This document shows positions 11,632 through 21,990 of a stretch of DNA of 64,000 nt, piece by piece. This DNA is from Chimonanthus salicifolius. Taxonomy: Eukaryota > Streptophyta > Magnoliopsida > Laurales > Calycanthaceae. The position numbers were made by a program, and so were the translations under genes. Location of the stretch: positions 47,610,201 to 47,674,200 of the forward strand of contig CM023538.1 of assembly GCA_013350335.1 (NCBI GenBank), given 5' to 3'. A model generated the notes under the pieces. It made no database searches, was not told the DNA's origin, and saw only the letters and a program-made list of their open reading frames with translations. Position 1 is the first letter of the stretch, and the number at the start of each line of letters is the position of its first letter.

Positions 11632-11838
11632 TGTAACGACCCTACCCCAACTTCTCAGTGTGATATTGTCCGCTTTGGGCCCACAATGCCCTCACAGTTT
11701 TGCTTTTGGCTTTGGCCCACATGACCAAGCCCAAAAGGCCTCACACATGGGAGAGGGGGGCTACCCTCATATTAACACCCAACCCACCCACCTCACTACC
11801 GATATGGGACTTTCTTTGAGGTGGATGGGGGTATTACA
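11632..11838 (+). mobile_element. 207-bp solo TRIM-like LTR with 5-bp TSD
   Basis: The element runs from TGTAACGACCC to GGTATTACA and is flanked by a perfect 5-bp duplication CAACC (11,627-11,631 and 11,839-11,843). Block A at about 1,700 holds the uninterrupted target 'ATATGCAACCTACACATGC', an exact empty site. 'GATATTGTCCGCTTTGGGCC' near the start and 'GATATGGGACTTTC' near the end resemble the termini of Cassandra-like TRIM LTRs. The 5S-rRNA-like core that defines Cassandra is not visible. The insertion and its boundaries are firm; the family name is a judgement. Confidence 0.75.
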
Positions 11839-14800
11839 CAACCTACACATGCATTCTCATATTTGCTCATGCAAACTCACACATGCACTCTACCTTCTTC
11901 TCATGCATTCATAATATTAATAACACAATGTATGTTTAACAAAATGATAAACAAATAAACTATATTTACCATTTCTTCTTTTCTTTCCATTTACAATGTT
12001 TTAACGAGCCTTGTGATACACTAGGGTATCCCGCTCAACCTCAACTATATAGGTCCAGGGTATCCCACTCAACCCTGTCGATGAATCCCACACATTCTCG
12101 AAATAATTAAGTCCCAACACAGAAATAATTCAGTATGTTGGAAGAGCTCGACCAGACGTATAAGTATGTGCATATACATTAACATGTATATTAATTATCA
12201 ACTATCCATAAATATCGAAACAATATAAAATCACCATTAACATATCTTTTCTCCATATACTCTTTCCACGAGGGCTTAACAATAGAGTTTCATTTACCAT
12301 CCACTAGTTTCAATTCAGGTTAATAAACTAGAATATTTTCATCTCATCACCTGCACAAACTTATTAGCACAGGAATAATCACATGCATACATAACTCTAT
12401 ACATGACCAAACACTGCACTCACCATATGCACATATACTATGGTATGAACCACATGCATGTTCTAATATAATACATACCATATGCACTACTGATCCTATC
12501 ATGAACCTCATGCATGATCAAAGCCACATATATCACATATTCACATAACCAATGCATGAATCATATGCATGGACTATTATGATACATACTACATGCACCG
12601 CTAACCATAACATGAATTACAAGCATGTATCTACATCATACACTATCATTGGATATTCCAAAAGTTATTCAACAACACATCTAACATTCTCTAGACCTCT
12701 AATAAACCCCATACTGCGTTTTAGACCACTAGGCCTCGGCTCCCTGATACCCTTTTATTTTTCCATTCTGACAGTCAGAACAATTATCATCCCTTGTATG
12801 GAAGCGGCGTCAAGTCTCGCTTTCTAGTCTCACTTGGTCTTTTCCATCCTATAAATCTCATGGGTCCACATTTTTAGTCTAGAATCTTACAATTTTCACA
12901 ACATCCAATATCCAGGTTAAGTTGAGTTTCCTAACCTTCTTCAGCTTTAAATCTTTCACCAGAAATCTGTAAAAACATTGAAAACCCCATAAATTTCATT
13001 TCAATTATAAATACACTTAAAATATCTAAAAAATAACCTCTTTTGTACATTTTTCGACTAAAAATAAAGTAATGTCTGTGAGTCTCCTAAAGTCTTACTA
13101 CTTCATTAATTATGTTAGAACAGTCATCTATCAGCCATTTAAAACACACAATAAAAGAAAAAGAAAAGTACTCATTGCCCAATATCATATTTTTTCGGTG
13201 CCAGAAAAGTATTGAGACTTTGCCCAGAGGGTACATTACATAAAGTAAATAAAAGTACTTAGTGTCCAACTCTTTTTACCACCGAGCGACGAAAGTAGAA
13301 AAAAGAATATCGCTGCATTACAGATGACCACCGAGCGGCATTTCCGCTGCGCTACCTGTGGAGGGTTTCAGCCCAAAAGGTATACTGCATTAAAGTAAAC
13401 ATCCAAAGCTTGAAAGTAAACACTCAAGAGTTAGCTGTGGTTAATTTTTTCCCATCATTTTAGCTTAGGGAAGTAAAATCAAGGTTTTGACACAACCCAA
13501 AACTATTTTAAGAGATGTTACTCAATAGTTAAAAAAAAAAATTATTTTTCCTAAATTCTTTAGGGATGATTTTTTAAGCTCAAAATTAACCCATTTCTTC
13601 ATAAAAATTAAATCAGAGTTTTTAAAATCTTGAGTAGATAAATTTTAATACTTTATTTATAAATTTTTATTGAAAAATGATGAAGTTTAAAAATCCGAGA
13701 AATACATGGGGAAACGTTAAACTCACAGTTGCTGCTACATGAAACAGCGAAGACAAGGAAAGGAGGAAAAGAAGGAAGAAAAGGATAAGAAAAGAGAGAG
13801 AGAAAAAGACCCGTATGGAGAGAGACGAGAGGTGGTTTGTATTTTTATCTTTTATTTCGTCCTCACCTCCATCGCATAAGTAGATAAAGGAATGGGGTTG
13901 CCGTGGCAACCAAGTTACCTAGACTAATTGCATAGTAGCAGCATGTAGATTTACATGTATTTTACTTTATTATTATTAAGAATCTTCCCCTCCATTTCTC
14001 ATTTCACTTCAAGAGGGTGAATTGGAGCCATGTACAGAGCTGCAGCTTTTGAATAACTATGCATTTATTACATTATTTTATATTTTATTTCAAAAATCTC
14101 CATCTTTATCTAAAAGAAATGATTAGTTTATTACTTATCATTTAAAAAAAAAAACACTTTTAAAATATCTTCTTCTAAGTTGAGTATTTTCAAGGTCCTT
14201 TTTAACTAATCCAACCAGTCAAATAAATTGGGTATTTAAAATTAGAAATACCATAAAAGTTTTAGAGAGAAAATATACCAAATACCCGATGATTTAAATA
14301 AAAATTATAAAAATGTCGAATTTTCAAATTTTAAAATAATATTTTGAAAAAATTCTAACTTTAAAATCAAACAATGTAAATTCATCTAATAAAAACATTT
14401 CAAAGCCTCGATATATTTTGACACTTTTGAGTATTTGAAAATACACTTTTATAAAATAGAGACACTCTTGACGACTCAAAAATCACACTTCTGACAATCA
14501 AAATGACTGACGGTAAAATTCTCCAAACTCAGAATTTAAAACTGAATAAATGAGTGAAATTTGTGAAATTAAATATCTCAATTGAAGGGTTTTCCAAATA
14601 CAAATAGTTTTTAGAGTCTCATTCGAAAAAAGTTCAAATAATTACAATTTTGCTACTGCAATAAAAAGAGTCGGATCCACATGTTTCTGAGCTCAGATCG
14701 AGTCAAACTTTGACTCTACGCAAGTCCATTCTGTAATCTATCAGATTAACGTACTATTAATCACAATTAATGGCTAAAAATTGCATAATTGGACACTAAT

Positions 14801-15735
14801 TAGAATCAGAGTATTACAACCGCATTGATTCACAAAGTTGGTGAGATACACCGAGTCGTGGGTGACTTCAACCTTATAGAGTATTTATTTTAATTTAAAA
14901 TCATTTAACTTTTGAGTTGTAATTTTTTTTTCAGATTAATATATTTTAAACTCTTGAAATTCGGCTTGTTATATTATTGTGATTTTTATTTTCAGCTGGC
15001 ACGGTGGGGTCTCACATCTTGTGCCCAGTATATCCTTTATATGTTTCTAAACACCACAAGCCAATAGGTAAAATTTGATTAAAGTACTAATATCATAACA
15101 AATTGTTTAAATACAATATAACTAAGATAATTGTTCTTTTTTTTGAGCGGTTAACTAAGATAATTGTTGTAGATCCTTAAAGATATAAAAATAAGACTAG
15201 TGACATGAACTCTATTTTTAATATTGTAGATACATTCTATCTAAAATATTAAAAGCGATTTCTCTTATTGTTTACAATATTTTTTTAACTTTTTAAACAT
15301 TTGCCATAATAAACAGCGAATTATATAATTCTTTTTAAAGTTCAATCAACAAAAATAAATATTAATACAATTAAATTAAAAATTAAAAATCTAATTTCAA
15401 ATATTTTAATATAATATATTATTTTTATAGACTCATGTTAAGAGCTTTACAATTTGTGACGCCCAAACAGGTTTATAACCCCACCAATTTAGACAGTGTT
15501 CGTATTTTGCTTGGTCGGTACAGCAGGATGCTGTACTCGGTCAATTTCCAGGCACTGCTTACTACAGTAAACCAGACACTGTCAATGTTTTCTTGCCTGT
15601 CTCTACTCTGTAGAGTGGTATCTCAGTTTAAAACTCAGCCCGTCTCTGCAGCTGATTACACAACCAGGCCGGTTTTTTTTTTTTTCACACGCTCAACTCA
15701 GTAGGTTGCTGTTACAACATACAAGCCAATCTACA

Positions 15736-15780
15736 ATGGCTGCTTCTGCCTCTTCCTTTTGCTTCTATTTTTTTTTTTTT
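15736..15780 (+). other. Start-like sequence, possible gene-5'-end relic (also in A and C)
   Basis: ACAATGGCTGCTTCTGCC gives a good plant start context and reads 'MAASASSFCFYFFFF', then a stop a few codons later. Block C (46,511) keeps the ATG; block A (near 6,946) has ATT. A T-rich tract follows in all three. It could be a decayed first exon of a plastid-targeted protein or chance. No downstream exon is recognised. Confidence 0.25.
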
Positions 15781-16168
15781 AACAAATTGCTAGTAAACGT
15801 CAACTACACATCAAAACACTAGAAAGAAACAAAAGAACTTGACTGGTTACATCAGGTCGGCTTAACTTGTTCTGCAACTTGTTCTTCCCAGGGCCCAACG
15901 GCCCAGCCGACATGTTGCAGCTTCATGTCCTTTCCTTTTTTTAAAAAAAAATAAAAAATCCAGCAGTGAGACATGGCTGCCTCTTCTTTGTTCTCAACTT
16001 GGCTTTTTCAACGCATTTACAATCCGTTTCAATGACGCAACTCGGTCAATTTTTTTCACAGCGAGTTTTTAACTCGTCTTACATAGTAGCATGTTTATAT
16101 TGTCCCATTTTCACTTGACATAGGTATAAATGGAAACCAATTCTAATAGGCAATTGATCTTGACTAGA

Positions 16169-16560
16169 TAGTGTAGAAATCTATCTTCGTCCACAATTTG
16201 ATAAATTAACATTTTAAATGGACTTTTGTTCAAAGTGTATCCAATCAAGGTTTTGCAAGTGACAACTCTACGTGGAATAATTGCCAATAAAAGTCAGTTT
16301 CCATTTTTAATGAATTAAATTAAAAAAAAAAGAACAAAAATAAATTAATTCCAATTAATTAAAAAAAATGAGACTTAATGCCGAATTATGTCTTCATTTC
16401 AATTCATGCAAATTTAACAAAACTAGAAATTCACAAATTTCCAGCTCAAGAACTCTCTACTCGACACTTCTTTGGTTTCTCCAATATTCACGGTCCAAAA
16501 CTTGGCTAATCAAAGCACTTATTTATAGGTTGCAAATGATAAAAAGGAGATAATTAAAAA
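16169..16560. repeat. Block X-related segment (B copy)
   Basis: 'TAGTGTAGAAATCTATCTTC' to 'TTATAGGTTGCAAATGATAA' is a diverged relative of block X, which closes each RLP repeat unit (27,694-28,130; 35,650-36,086; 59,314-59,748). The A copy is about 8,795-9,130. It links the left-hand blocks to the RLP array. No coding function is evident. Confidence 0.55.
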
Positions 16561-16740
16561 AATAGAAGATAATACCTATGCTAACCACTTAAGCTAGAGG
16601 GATGAAGAAGAAGCCTAAAGAGTCATCCATGCACCCACATCTTGTGGAATTCGAATTGTGAGAGTGAGAAAATAGGTGGAGTTTGTTGGCGTGTTTGAAA
16701 TTCAAGCATGGAATGGGTAGGGATGGAGGGATTTTGTTGG

Positions 16741-18145
16741 AATATATTTAGAGTTCCAATATTAATAAAACTATTCTATAATTAAGAGTGTAAGTTGAGT
16801 TAATCTCTAATTAAGAGATGTATTTGTTACTGGTATTTTGTGGGTAATGATCCGTGCACCATGAGTAAAAGAAAAAGGCCATTTTGTCTTCTCTTTTTGA
16901 GAGAGGGATGAAAGAGAAGAAGAAAAGTAATGACAAAATGATCTTTTCCTAATACATATCATTCAATAATATCAGTTTAAGGTCAATATACATATTTCTA
17001 CTATTGATATGGTAATATATTGACTAAAAACTTAGTGTAACGGATTGGATATACATATTTTAAAACATTTTAATATAATTTTAGTATTTTCTTTTTTATT
17101 TTTAGGTTGGATCAAACATTTGAAATTTTTTGAGTTTATCAAATTACACCATTCAAATATAGTGAAATACATGTCAACTGTTAACTCCTTTATGTTTTTC
17201 ATTTTCTGAATTTCTTGGATCATTTTCATAATTACCTATATGCTATGAAAATAACCAACATTTAAATCCGATATTTTTAAAACTTTTTGAAAATCTTAAA
17301 AAATATTTTAGATGATATTATTATGTATCGGCTTACACGTCAATTCACACAGTATCAGTTGAGAAGCTAACAGTTAAACGTTTAAGAATGTCTATCAAAA
17401 TCACATTTGTCAAGTGCCAAATAGGCTAATCTACATTAAAATAATTTTGGATTAAAGGTAGACTTCTATTTCATAGTAAAATAATTTTGGATTAAAGGTA
17501 GACTTCTATTTCATAGTAAGATAATTTTAGAATGGGGTCAAATTGAATGGGAAGATCCAATTCATGGGTAGAAATAAGGGAAAGGGATGACAATAAGGCC
17601 TGGAATGAACCTATTTAACATTTAATGTCTTGTTCCCGTAATATCCTTAATATATTTCTAAACACTACAAACTGATTGGTAAAAATTGATTAAGTACTAA
17701 TATCGTATCAATAATTGTAAATACAGTAATAAGTAAGTCAAATTGTTGTAGATCGGTAAAGATATAAAAATAAGACAAGTGATATGCACTCTATTTTTAA
17801 TATTTAAATTCTAAAATATTAAAAGTGATTTCTGTTATGGCTCACAACATCTTTTTAACTTTTTAAACATTTGTCATAATAAACAGAAAACTATATAATT
17901 CTTTTCAAAGTAAATATTAGTATGATTAAATCCAAAAAAATCAAAATTTAAAAGTCCAATTTCAAATATTTTAAAATAATATAATATTTTTATAGACTAA
18001 GGTAAAGAATTTTATAACTTCTACTTGTCTTTCCCAATCGGTTCAGTTTTCAAAAGACAGGTATTTTGGACATCTCAGATCATGTTGGTTCTATATTGCA
18101 AATTTCATGGTTTGAGCCTTTGAGGTGGGTAGTTGTTAATGTCAT
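16741..18145. other. Spacer upstream of the RLP promoter
   Basis: No gene is recognised. It starts with TGTTGGAATATATTTAGAG, which could be an LTR start, but no matching end was found. From about 16,940 it is co-linear with block C (46,925-48,075) at high identity. A 40-bp tandem duplication lies at 17,441-17,520. Confidence 0.4.
17441..17520. repeat. 40-bp tandem duplication
   Basis: ATAATTTTGGATTAAAGGTA plus the next 20 bases occurs twice in direct succession (17,441-17,480 and 17,481-17,520). Block C has a single copy near 47,416, so the duplication arose after the two copies separated. Confidence 0.9.
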
Positions 18146-18263
18146 TCTTGGGACGAAGATCCACTGTAACAATTGTGACCAAGATTTGAACAATAGAAGA
18201 AATTTATGATTCATCAGATTCGACGTGGGCTTAGCATAGGGACAGCAGAGGCCCCTTCGAGGC

Positions 18264-18419
18264 TCCTTCCTCTGTCACCTTCCAAACAACCCAGTCAAGA
18301 CGTCCCAAGTCTTCTGTCAGGTCCACTCGTTTAATTTAGTGCAGGTTCGTTTAATATTAACGAGAGGACTTGACAGGAGTGACGTGTTGCTCGATTATTT
18401 GGAAGGTGACCGGAAGGAA
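18264..18419. repeat. Foldback 1 in RLP upstream region
   Basis: The left arm TCCTTCC..GTCACCTTCCAAA..GTCAAGACGT...CTCG is mirrored by ..CGAGAGGACTTGACAGGAGT..GGAAGGTGACCGGAAGGA. Arms are about 65 bp and imperfect, with an AT-rich loop of about 20 bases around TTTAATTTAG...TTAA. It could be a small foldback transposon or, if transcribed, a long hairpin. Confidence 0.7.
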
Positions 18420-18612
18420 CCTTTTTTATTTCTTCTTTTTCTTTCCTTCTTAAATAGCTTAAATATCGTATAGAGTCTTGGGAGGAAGATCCACTGTAAT
18501 AATTGTGAGGAAGATTTGAGGAATATAAGAAATTTATGATTCATCAGAATTGAAGTGGGCTTAGCAAAGGTACAGCAGAGCACCAAGGCATGGAAAGAAT
18601 GACTACCGAGGT

Positions 18613-18769
18613 TCCTTCCTCAAGTCACCTTCGAAACAACCGAGTCAAGACGTCCTAAGTCTCCCGTCAAGTCCTCTCCTTTAATTTAGTGAAGATTCTC
18701 AATCTTAACGAGAGGACATGACAGGAGTAACGTCTTGACTCGGTTGTGTGAAAGGTGACTGAGAAAGGA
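18613..18769. repeat. Foldback 2 in RLP upstream region
   Basis: The left arm TCCTTCCTCAAGTCACCTTC...ACAACCGAGTCAAGACGT is mirrored by ACGTCTTGACTCGGTTGTGT..AAAGGTGACTGAGAAAGGA. The core ACAACCGAGTCAAGACGT pairs perfectly over 18 bp. It is paralogous to foldback 1 and lies just upstream of the RLP exon. Confidence 0.75.
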
Positions 18770-18887
18770 GCATCTTTTTTTATCTATTCTTTTGCTTTCC
18801 TTTCTGAATAGCTTAAATATGGTAAGTAGTCTCTCTGTGTCTCACTCTGCAAGCATTTGTTTCTGTCAAAACTCAAAACATAGAAAG

Positions 18888-19251
18888 ATGGCGTATTGTT
18901 GGAGGTGCAAATTGGTGTGGATGATGAACATTCTTCTTCTCTTGGCTTTGAGTGTTGCTGTTTGTGAGGGATGCCTGAATGTTGAAAGAGAAACTCTGTT
19001 GAAGATTAAAGATGACATCAACTACCCCAGTGGATATTCTCTTTCTAATTGGGAGGGTCATGATTGTTGCCAATGGCCTGAAATAACTTGTGACAACTCT
19101 ACTGGAAGAGTGACTGCATTAGACCTGTTTGCCAAAAGAGAAGAACAATTGGGAACATGGTATCCGAATGCCTCATTGTTTGCACAACTTGAGGAACTAT
19201 CCAGTCTATGTTTGGGTGGCAACCAGATTGGAGGATGGAGGATGCCGCAAG
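18888..19251 (+). CDS. LRR receptor-like protein, exon 1 (signal peptide, LRR N-cap, first LRR)
   Basis: The start chosen is the ATG at 18,888. It gives a normal signal peptide with a Trp/Met/Leu-rich hydrophobic core (about residues 9-26) cut near 'VCEG|CLN'. In-frame ATGs at 18,792 and 18,819 would bury that signal. Then comes the plant LRR N-cap: 'CLNVERETLLKIKDDINYP', 'WEGHDCCQWPEITCDNSTGR' with its CC..C cysteines, then 'ASLFAQLEELSSLCL', the first LRR strand. The order (extracellular N-cap, 'ASLF..LEEL', multi-exon) fits the RLP1/RLP13-15-type receptor-like proteins, surface proteins without a kinase. The exon ends CCGCAAG|GTAATC at 19,251 in phase 1 (364 nt). The next likely exon is at 26,767, after a copia-filled intron. 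No C-terminal exons are in the window, so whether the gene is intact is unknown. Confidence 0.8.
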
Positions 19252-19504
19252 GTAATCATCACTCTCTACTCTGAAAGCATTTCGTTAAATAATTCTATAT
19301 AAAAAAGGTGTCTCCACATTTATCGAGAAGTGTTAAAATCAACTCAATATGAAAACCGATATCAAAATATCGGCATTCAAAAAAAATAAAATAAAACTGG
19401 TATGTATTAAAGGTCAATATTTTACTATTAGTCTCTCTATTGTCTATCAGTTGTTAAAAAAATGTCTGCAGATGCGTCTCGACCGATACAGGGCAAGTTC
19501 AGAA

Positions 19505-19715
19505 AATGTCATGCTTCAGCCTAAAATTTTAGCTGAAATTTTCTGAAAGTTAAGTCAAAATTTTAGCTGAAAATTTCTCAAATTAAAATTAAAATTTCAG
19601 CAGAAAATTTCTGAAATTTAAATTGAAATTTCAGTCGAAATTCAGATGAAAATTTCTGAAAATTCAGCCTAAATTGCAACTGAAAATTTCTAAAATTTCA
19701 AGTCAAATTTTTAAC
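19505..19715. repeat. Degenerate AT-rich tandem repeat in intron 1
   Basis: Irregular copies of a roughly 25-30-bp word (AAATTTCAGCTGAAAATTTC and variants) lie head to tail. The paralog at 49,425-49,660 has an extra unit (near 49,500-49,575). Repeat length therefore varies between the two gene copies. Confidence 0.6.
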
Positions 19716-19914
19716 ATTTCTCTACTTCAACAATGTATATTAACTTTAAAGGGAATAAGACATTTAAATCGCCCCCTATTGATATTGACTTGTTCTATCT
19801 TAAGGTTGAGCACTAGAACAAATAGTTAAAAAGTGCATTACAACTTGTGAGAATATTAAATTGAAGTTAATGTGTTCATTTTTTATATAATTACTTGTCA
19901 CGAATTTAATTTAC

Positions 19915-20102
19915 AGCACTAGAATATAATTGAAGGATACTTCTTTCTTCTATCAATCTATATAATCTCAGCGAGTGTCTTCTTCCTTTTAAAAGATTCA
20001 CCAAATCTATTATTTTCTTACAAAGTCTATATCTCATCCTCCAAAGAGGGATGCCACTGACCGGCGTTGGTTTACTTTGTTCATTAAATAATGCATGGAT
20101 GT
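19915..20102 (+). pseudogene. Possible decayed LRR exon at the copia insertion point
   Basis: A splice acceptor-like TTTACAG precedes a stretch that, with stops, reads in part 'LQSLYLILQRGMPLTGVGLL' then 'CSLNNAWM'. The spacing resembles LxxLxLxxNxLTG and a following LxxLNNLxxL segment. There is an early stop and poor fit in the N-terminal half, so this may be chance. The copia element begins directly after it at 20,103. Copy C (49,875-50,060) is nearly identical. Confidence 0.3.
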
Positions 20103-20240
20103 TGTAGAATTTTGGCTCAATGGCCTTTCTCATTACGCTCTGTATAAATAGACGTTTCAATTCTTTAATAGGGAACCTTAAAAATATAGTATGGTACAAA
20201 CATAGAAGGGCAATCCTAAGGTTAACCCTTTACTCTAATA
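20103..20240 (-). repeat. 3' LTR of copia copy 1
   Basis: 138 bp. On the minus strand it starts TATTAGAGTAAAGGG and ends AATTCTACA. The start is TA, not TG, in both LTRs. The purine tract abuts it at 20,241. Confidence 0.85.
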
Positions 20241-21990
20241 CTCCCTCGGAAACTTGATGGTGGTAAAACGACGAGGTTGGAACTAAGCGCTGAGAAGCGT
20301 TGCTTCCGTAACCCCTTCGTGAAGCTATCAGCAAGTTGATCCTGAGAGGAGACAAACTGAATCTGATGAGAGCCAGCACTGACACATTCTCTTAGGAAAT
20401 GATAATCAAGTTCAATGTGTTTAGTCCGAGCTTGAAACACAGGATTAGCAGGCATGTATGTTGCATCACAAAAAGGTACGATTGAAGAAGAAGAAAACCA
20501 AGCTCGCGTAAAAGATGTTGAATCCAGACAATATCTGCAAAAGTATAGGAAATGGCCTGGTATTCAGCTTCAACACTAGACCTAGATACTGTGGGTTGCT
20601 TCTTGGCGCACCAAGAAATTAAATTGGGTCCGAGAAAGATACAGGAACCCGTAGTAGATCGTCGACTATCAGGGCAACAGACCCAATTAACGTCACAGTA
20701 CGCAGTGATGCAAAATAGGTGTGTGGCACGACGAAGTTGTAGCCCATGACCAAGGGATCCTTTGAAATAGAGGAGAATGCGTTTCACAACGTCATAATGA
20801 GACGTGCAAGGCTGACTCACGAACTGAGAGACAACGTACACCGCATAAGAAATATCGGACCTAGTGAGTGTGAGACAGAGAAGGGCACCAACAATTTGAC
20901 GATACTCAGAGGGGTCCAGCAGTAGACCAACAAAGGTAGTAGACAACTGAGTATTAGTGGCAACAGGTGTTGAGCAGGGTCTACAGTCGAGCATCTTACT
21001 GAGACGAAGAAGGTCAAGGGTATATTTGGTCTGAGACAAATGTAATCCTGTAGAATGCGTAGTCACCACCGGGCCCAAGAAGTAGTGGAGAGCGCCGAGT
21101 TCCTTGATTTCAAATTCGGTATCCAATCTGCGAGTAAAGGACTGAAGAAGCGATGGAGAATTGCCAGTCAAGACGATGTCATCAACATAAAGAAGAAGAA
21201 CCATAATATGTGTACCACGTCTATATGTGAACATAGAGTTGTCAGCTTTGCTTTGAATAAAAACATGAGAGAGAGGAATGAGCTAAACGTTGAAACCACA
21301 CCCGGGTGCTTGTTTTAGACCATAAATAGCTTTTTGTAATTTGCAAACATGATGAGGACGACAAGGATCAAAAAAGCTAGGAGGTTGAGACATATACACT
21401 TCTTCTGTAAGATGGTCATGAAGAAAAGTATTCTTGATGTCCAACTGGTGGATGGGCCATGCAGAAGTGACGGCAAGACTGAGAACAATGCAGATAGTAG
21501 TGGGTTTGACGCCTGGACTGAAGGTCTCATCATAGTTGATGTCGGCCTGTTGATGAAAGCCATTAGCAACAAGTCTTGCTTTGTAACGCTCAATGCTATC
21601 ATCTGATCACCGTTTAATCTTAAAAACCCATTTGCAACCAACACAATTAGAGTTTGGCGGGGGTAGAACAAGAGACCAAGTTTGTTGCTGTAGTAGAGCA
21701 TTGAATTCATCATTCATGGACTGACGCCATGTTGCAGATCGAACAACTTGAGTGTAGCAAGTGGGCTCAATATCAGAGGTAGAGACCATAGAAGCCAAAA
21801 CCTGTGGGAGGGGATGACGATTAGAAAAGTCAGCCCTCTTTTTGGGCTTTGAGATGTCATCCTTAGTACGAGTCACCATAGGGTGAACATTATCAAGTGG
21901 AGCAGAGGCTGGAACAGAAGTCGATGCTGGTGCAGTAAGTGGAGGCGGTGAGGTGGCAAGTTCTGAAGCATGCACTTTTAGTGGAGTCAT
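20241..21990 (-). pseudogene. Copia copy 1 RT-RNase H region
   Basis: Reverse transcriptase and RNase H part of Pol. The RT start is recognisable by 'CYTQVVRSATWRQSMNDEF' near 21,760-21,700. The catalytic '[12 protein letters not shown]' lies at about 21,165-21,198 (YVDD at 21,178-21,189). RNase H follows with 'CPDSRRSTTGSCIFLG' and '[13 protein letters not shown]'. The C-terminus '[16 protein letters not shown]' and '[11 protein letters not shown]' is in another frame (20,222-20,455), so there is a frameshift near 20,450. Stops or shifts also break the region near 21,310 and 21,610. The longest open piece is 20,392-21,234 (280 codons, RT palm to RNase H). It is decayed and not expected to make an active enzyme. 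Confidence 0.85.

Larger units (their letters stand above)
10985..16740. repeat. Paralogous block B
   Basis: This is co-linear with block A (1,085-9,730) and shorter because it lacks the 3.5-4.8 kb, 7.0-8.5 kb and 9.3-9.7 kb insertions. It carries its own 207-bp insertion at 11,632-11,838. A frame at 13,667-13,909 (minus) has a counterpart in A (4,871-5,107), but both are Ser/Leu/Phe-rich readings of a purine tract and look non-coding. Near 15,736 an ATG starts 'MAASASSFCF', followed by a T-run and stop. This resembles the start of a plastid transit peptide, but nothing follows it. Its downstream end leads into the RLP promoter region. Confidence 0.75.
18146..18815 (+). promoter_or_regulatory. 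RLP upstream region: about 330-bp segment duplicated in tandem, each with a foldback
   Basis: The sequence from TCTTGGGACGAAGATCCACT (18,146) to TAGCTTAAATATCG (about 18,468) is repeated from TCTTGGGAGGAAGATCCACT (18,476) to TAGCTTAAATATGG (about 18,821). The second copy ends about 65 bases before the RLP start codon, so the pair spans the likely promoter/5' UTR. Each copy contains an imperfect inverted repeat of about 65-bp arms: 18,264-18,419 and 18,613-18,769. The same arrangement precedes the second first exon. Promoter function is inferred from position only. Confidence 0.6.
19252..20102 (+). other. RLP intron 1, part upstream of the copia insertion
   Basis: This is non-coding and co-linear with 49,173-50,060. 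It includes a degenerate AT-rich repeat at 19,505-19,715, in which words like AATTTCAGCTGAAAATTTCT and palindromic TTTCAGCTGAAA recur about eight times, and a possible decayed LRR exon next to the copia insertion. The small plus frame at 19,349-19,546 is in this repeat and is not credible. Confidence 0.55.

Noticed and set aside
11618..11914. 98-codon plus frame
   Set aside because: It is created by the TRIM-like insertion and crosses both its borders.
15435..15704. 89-codon plus frame shared in part with 6,796-7,032
   Set aside because: The two frames agree only over a part, shift relative to each other by indels, and end in T-runs; they look like duplicated non-coding DNA.
21349..21606. 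Plus-strand frames opposite the copia RT (also 28,391; 39,811; 51,308; 60,024)
   Set aside because: Antisense shadows of the RT coding strand with no independent support.
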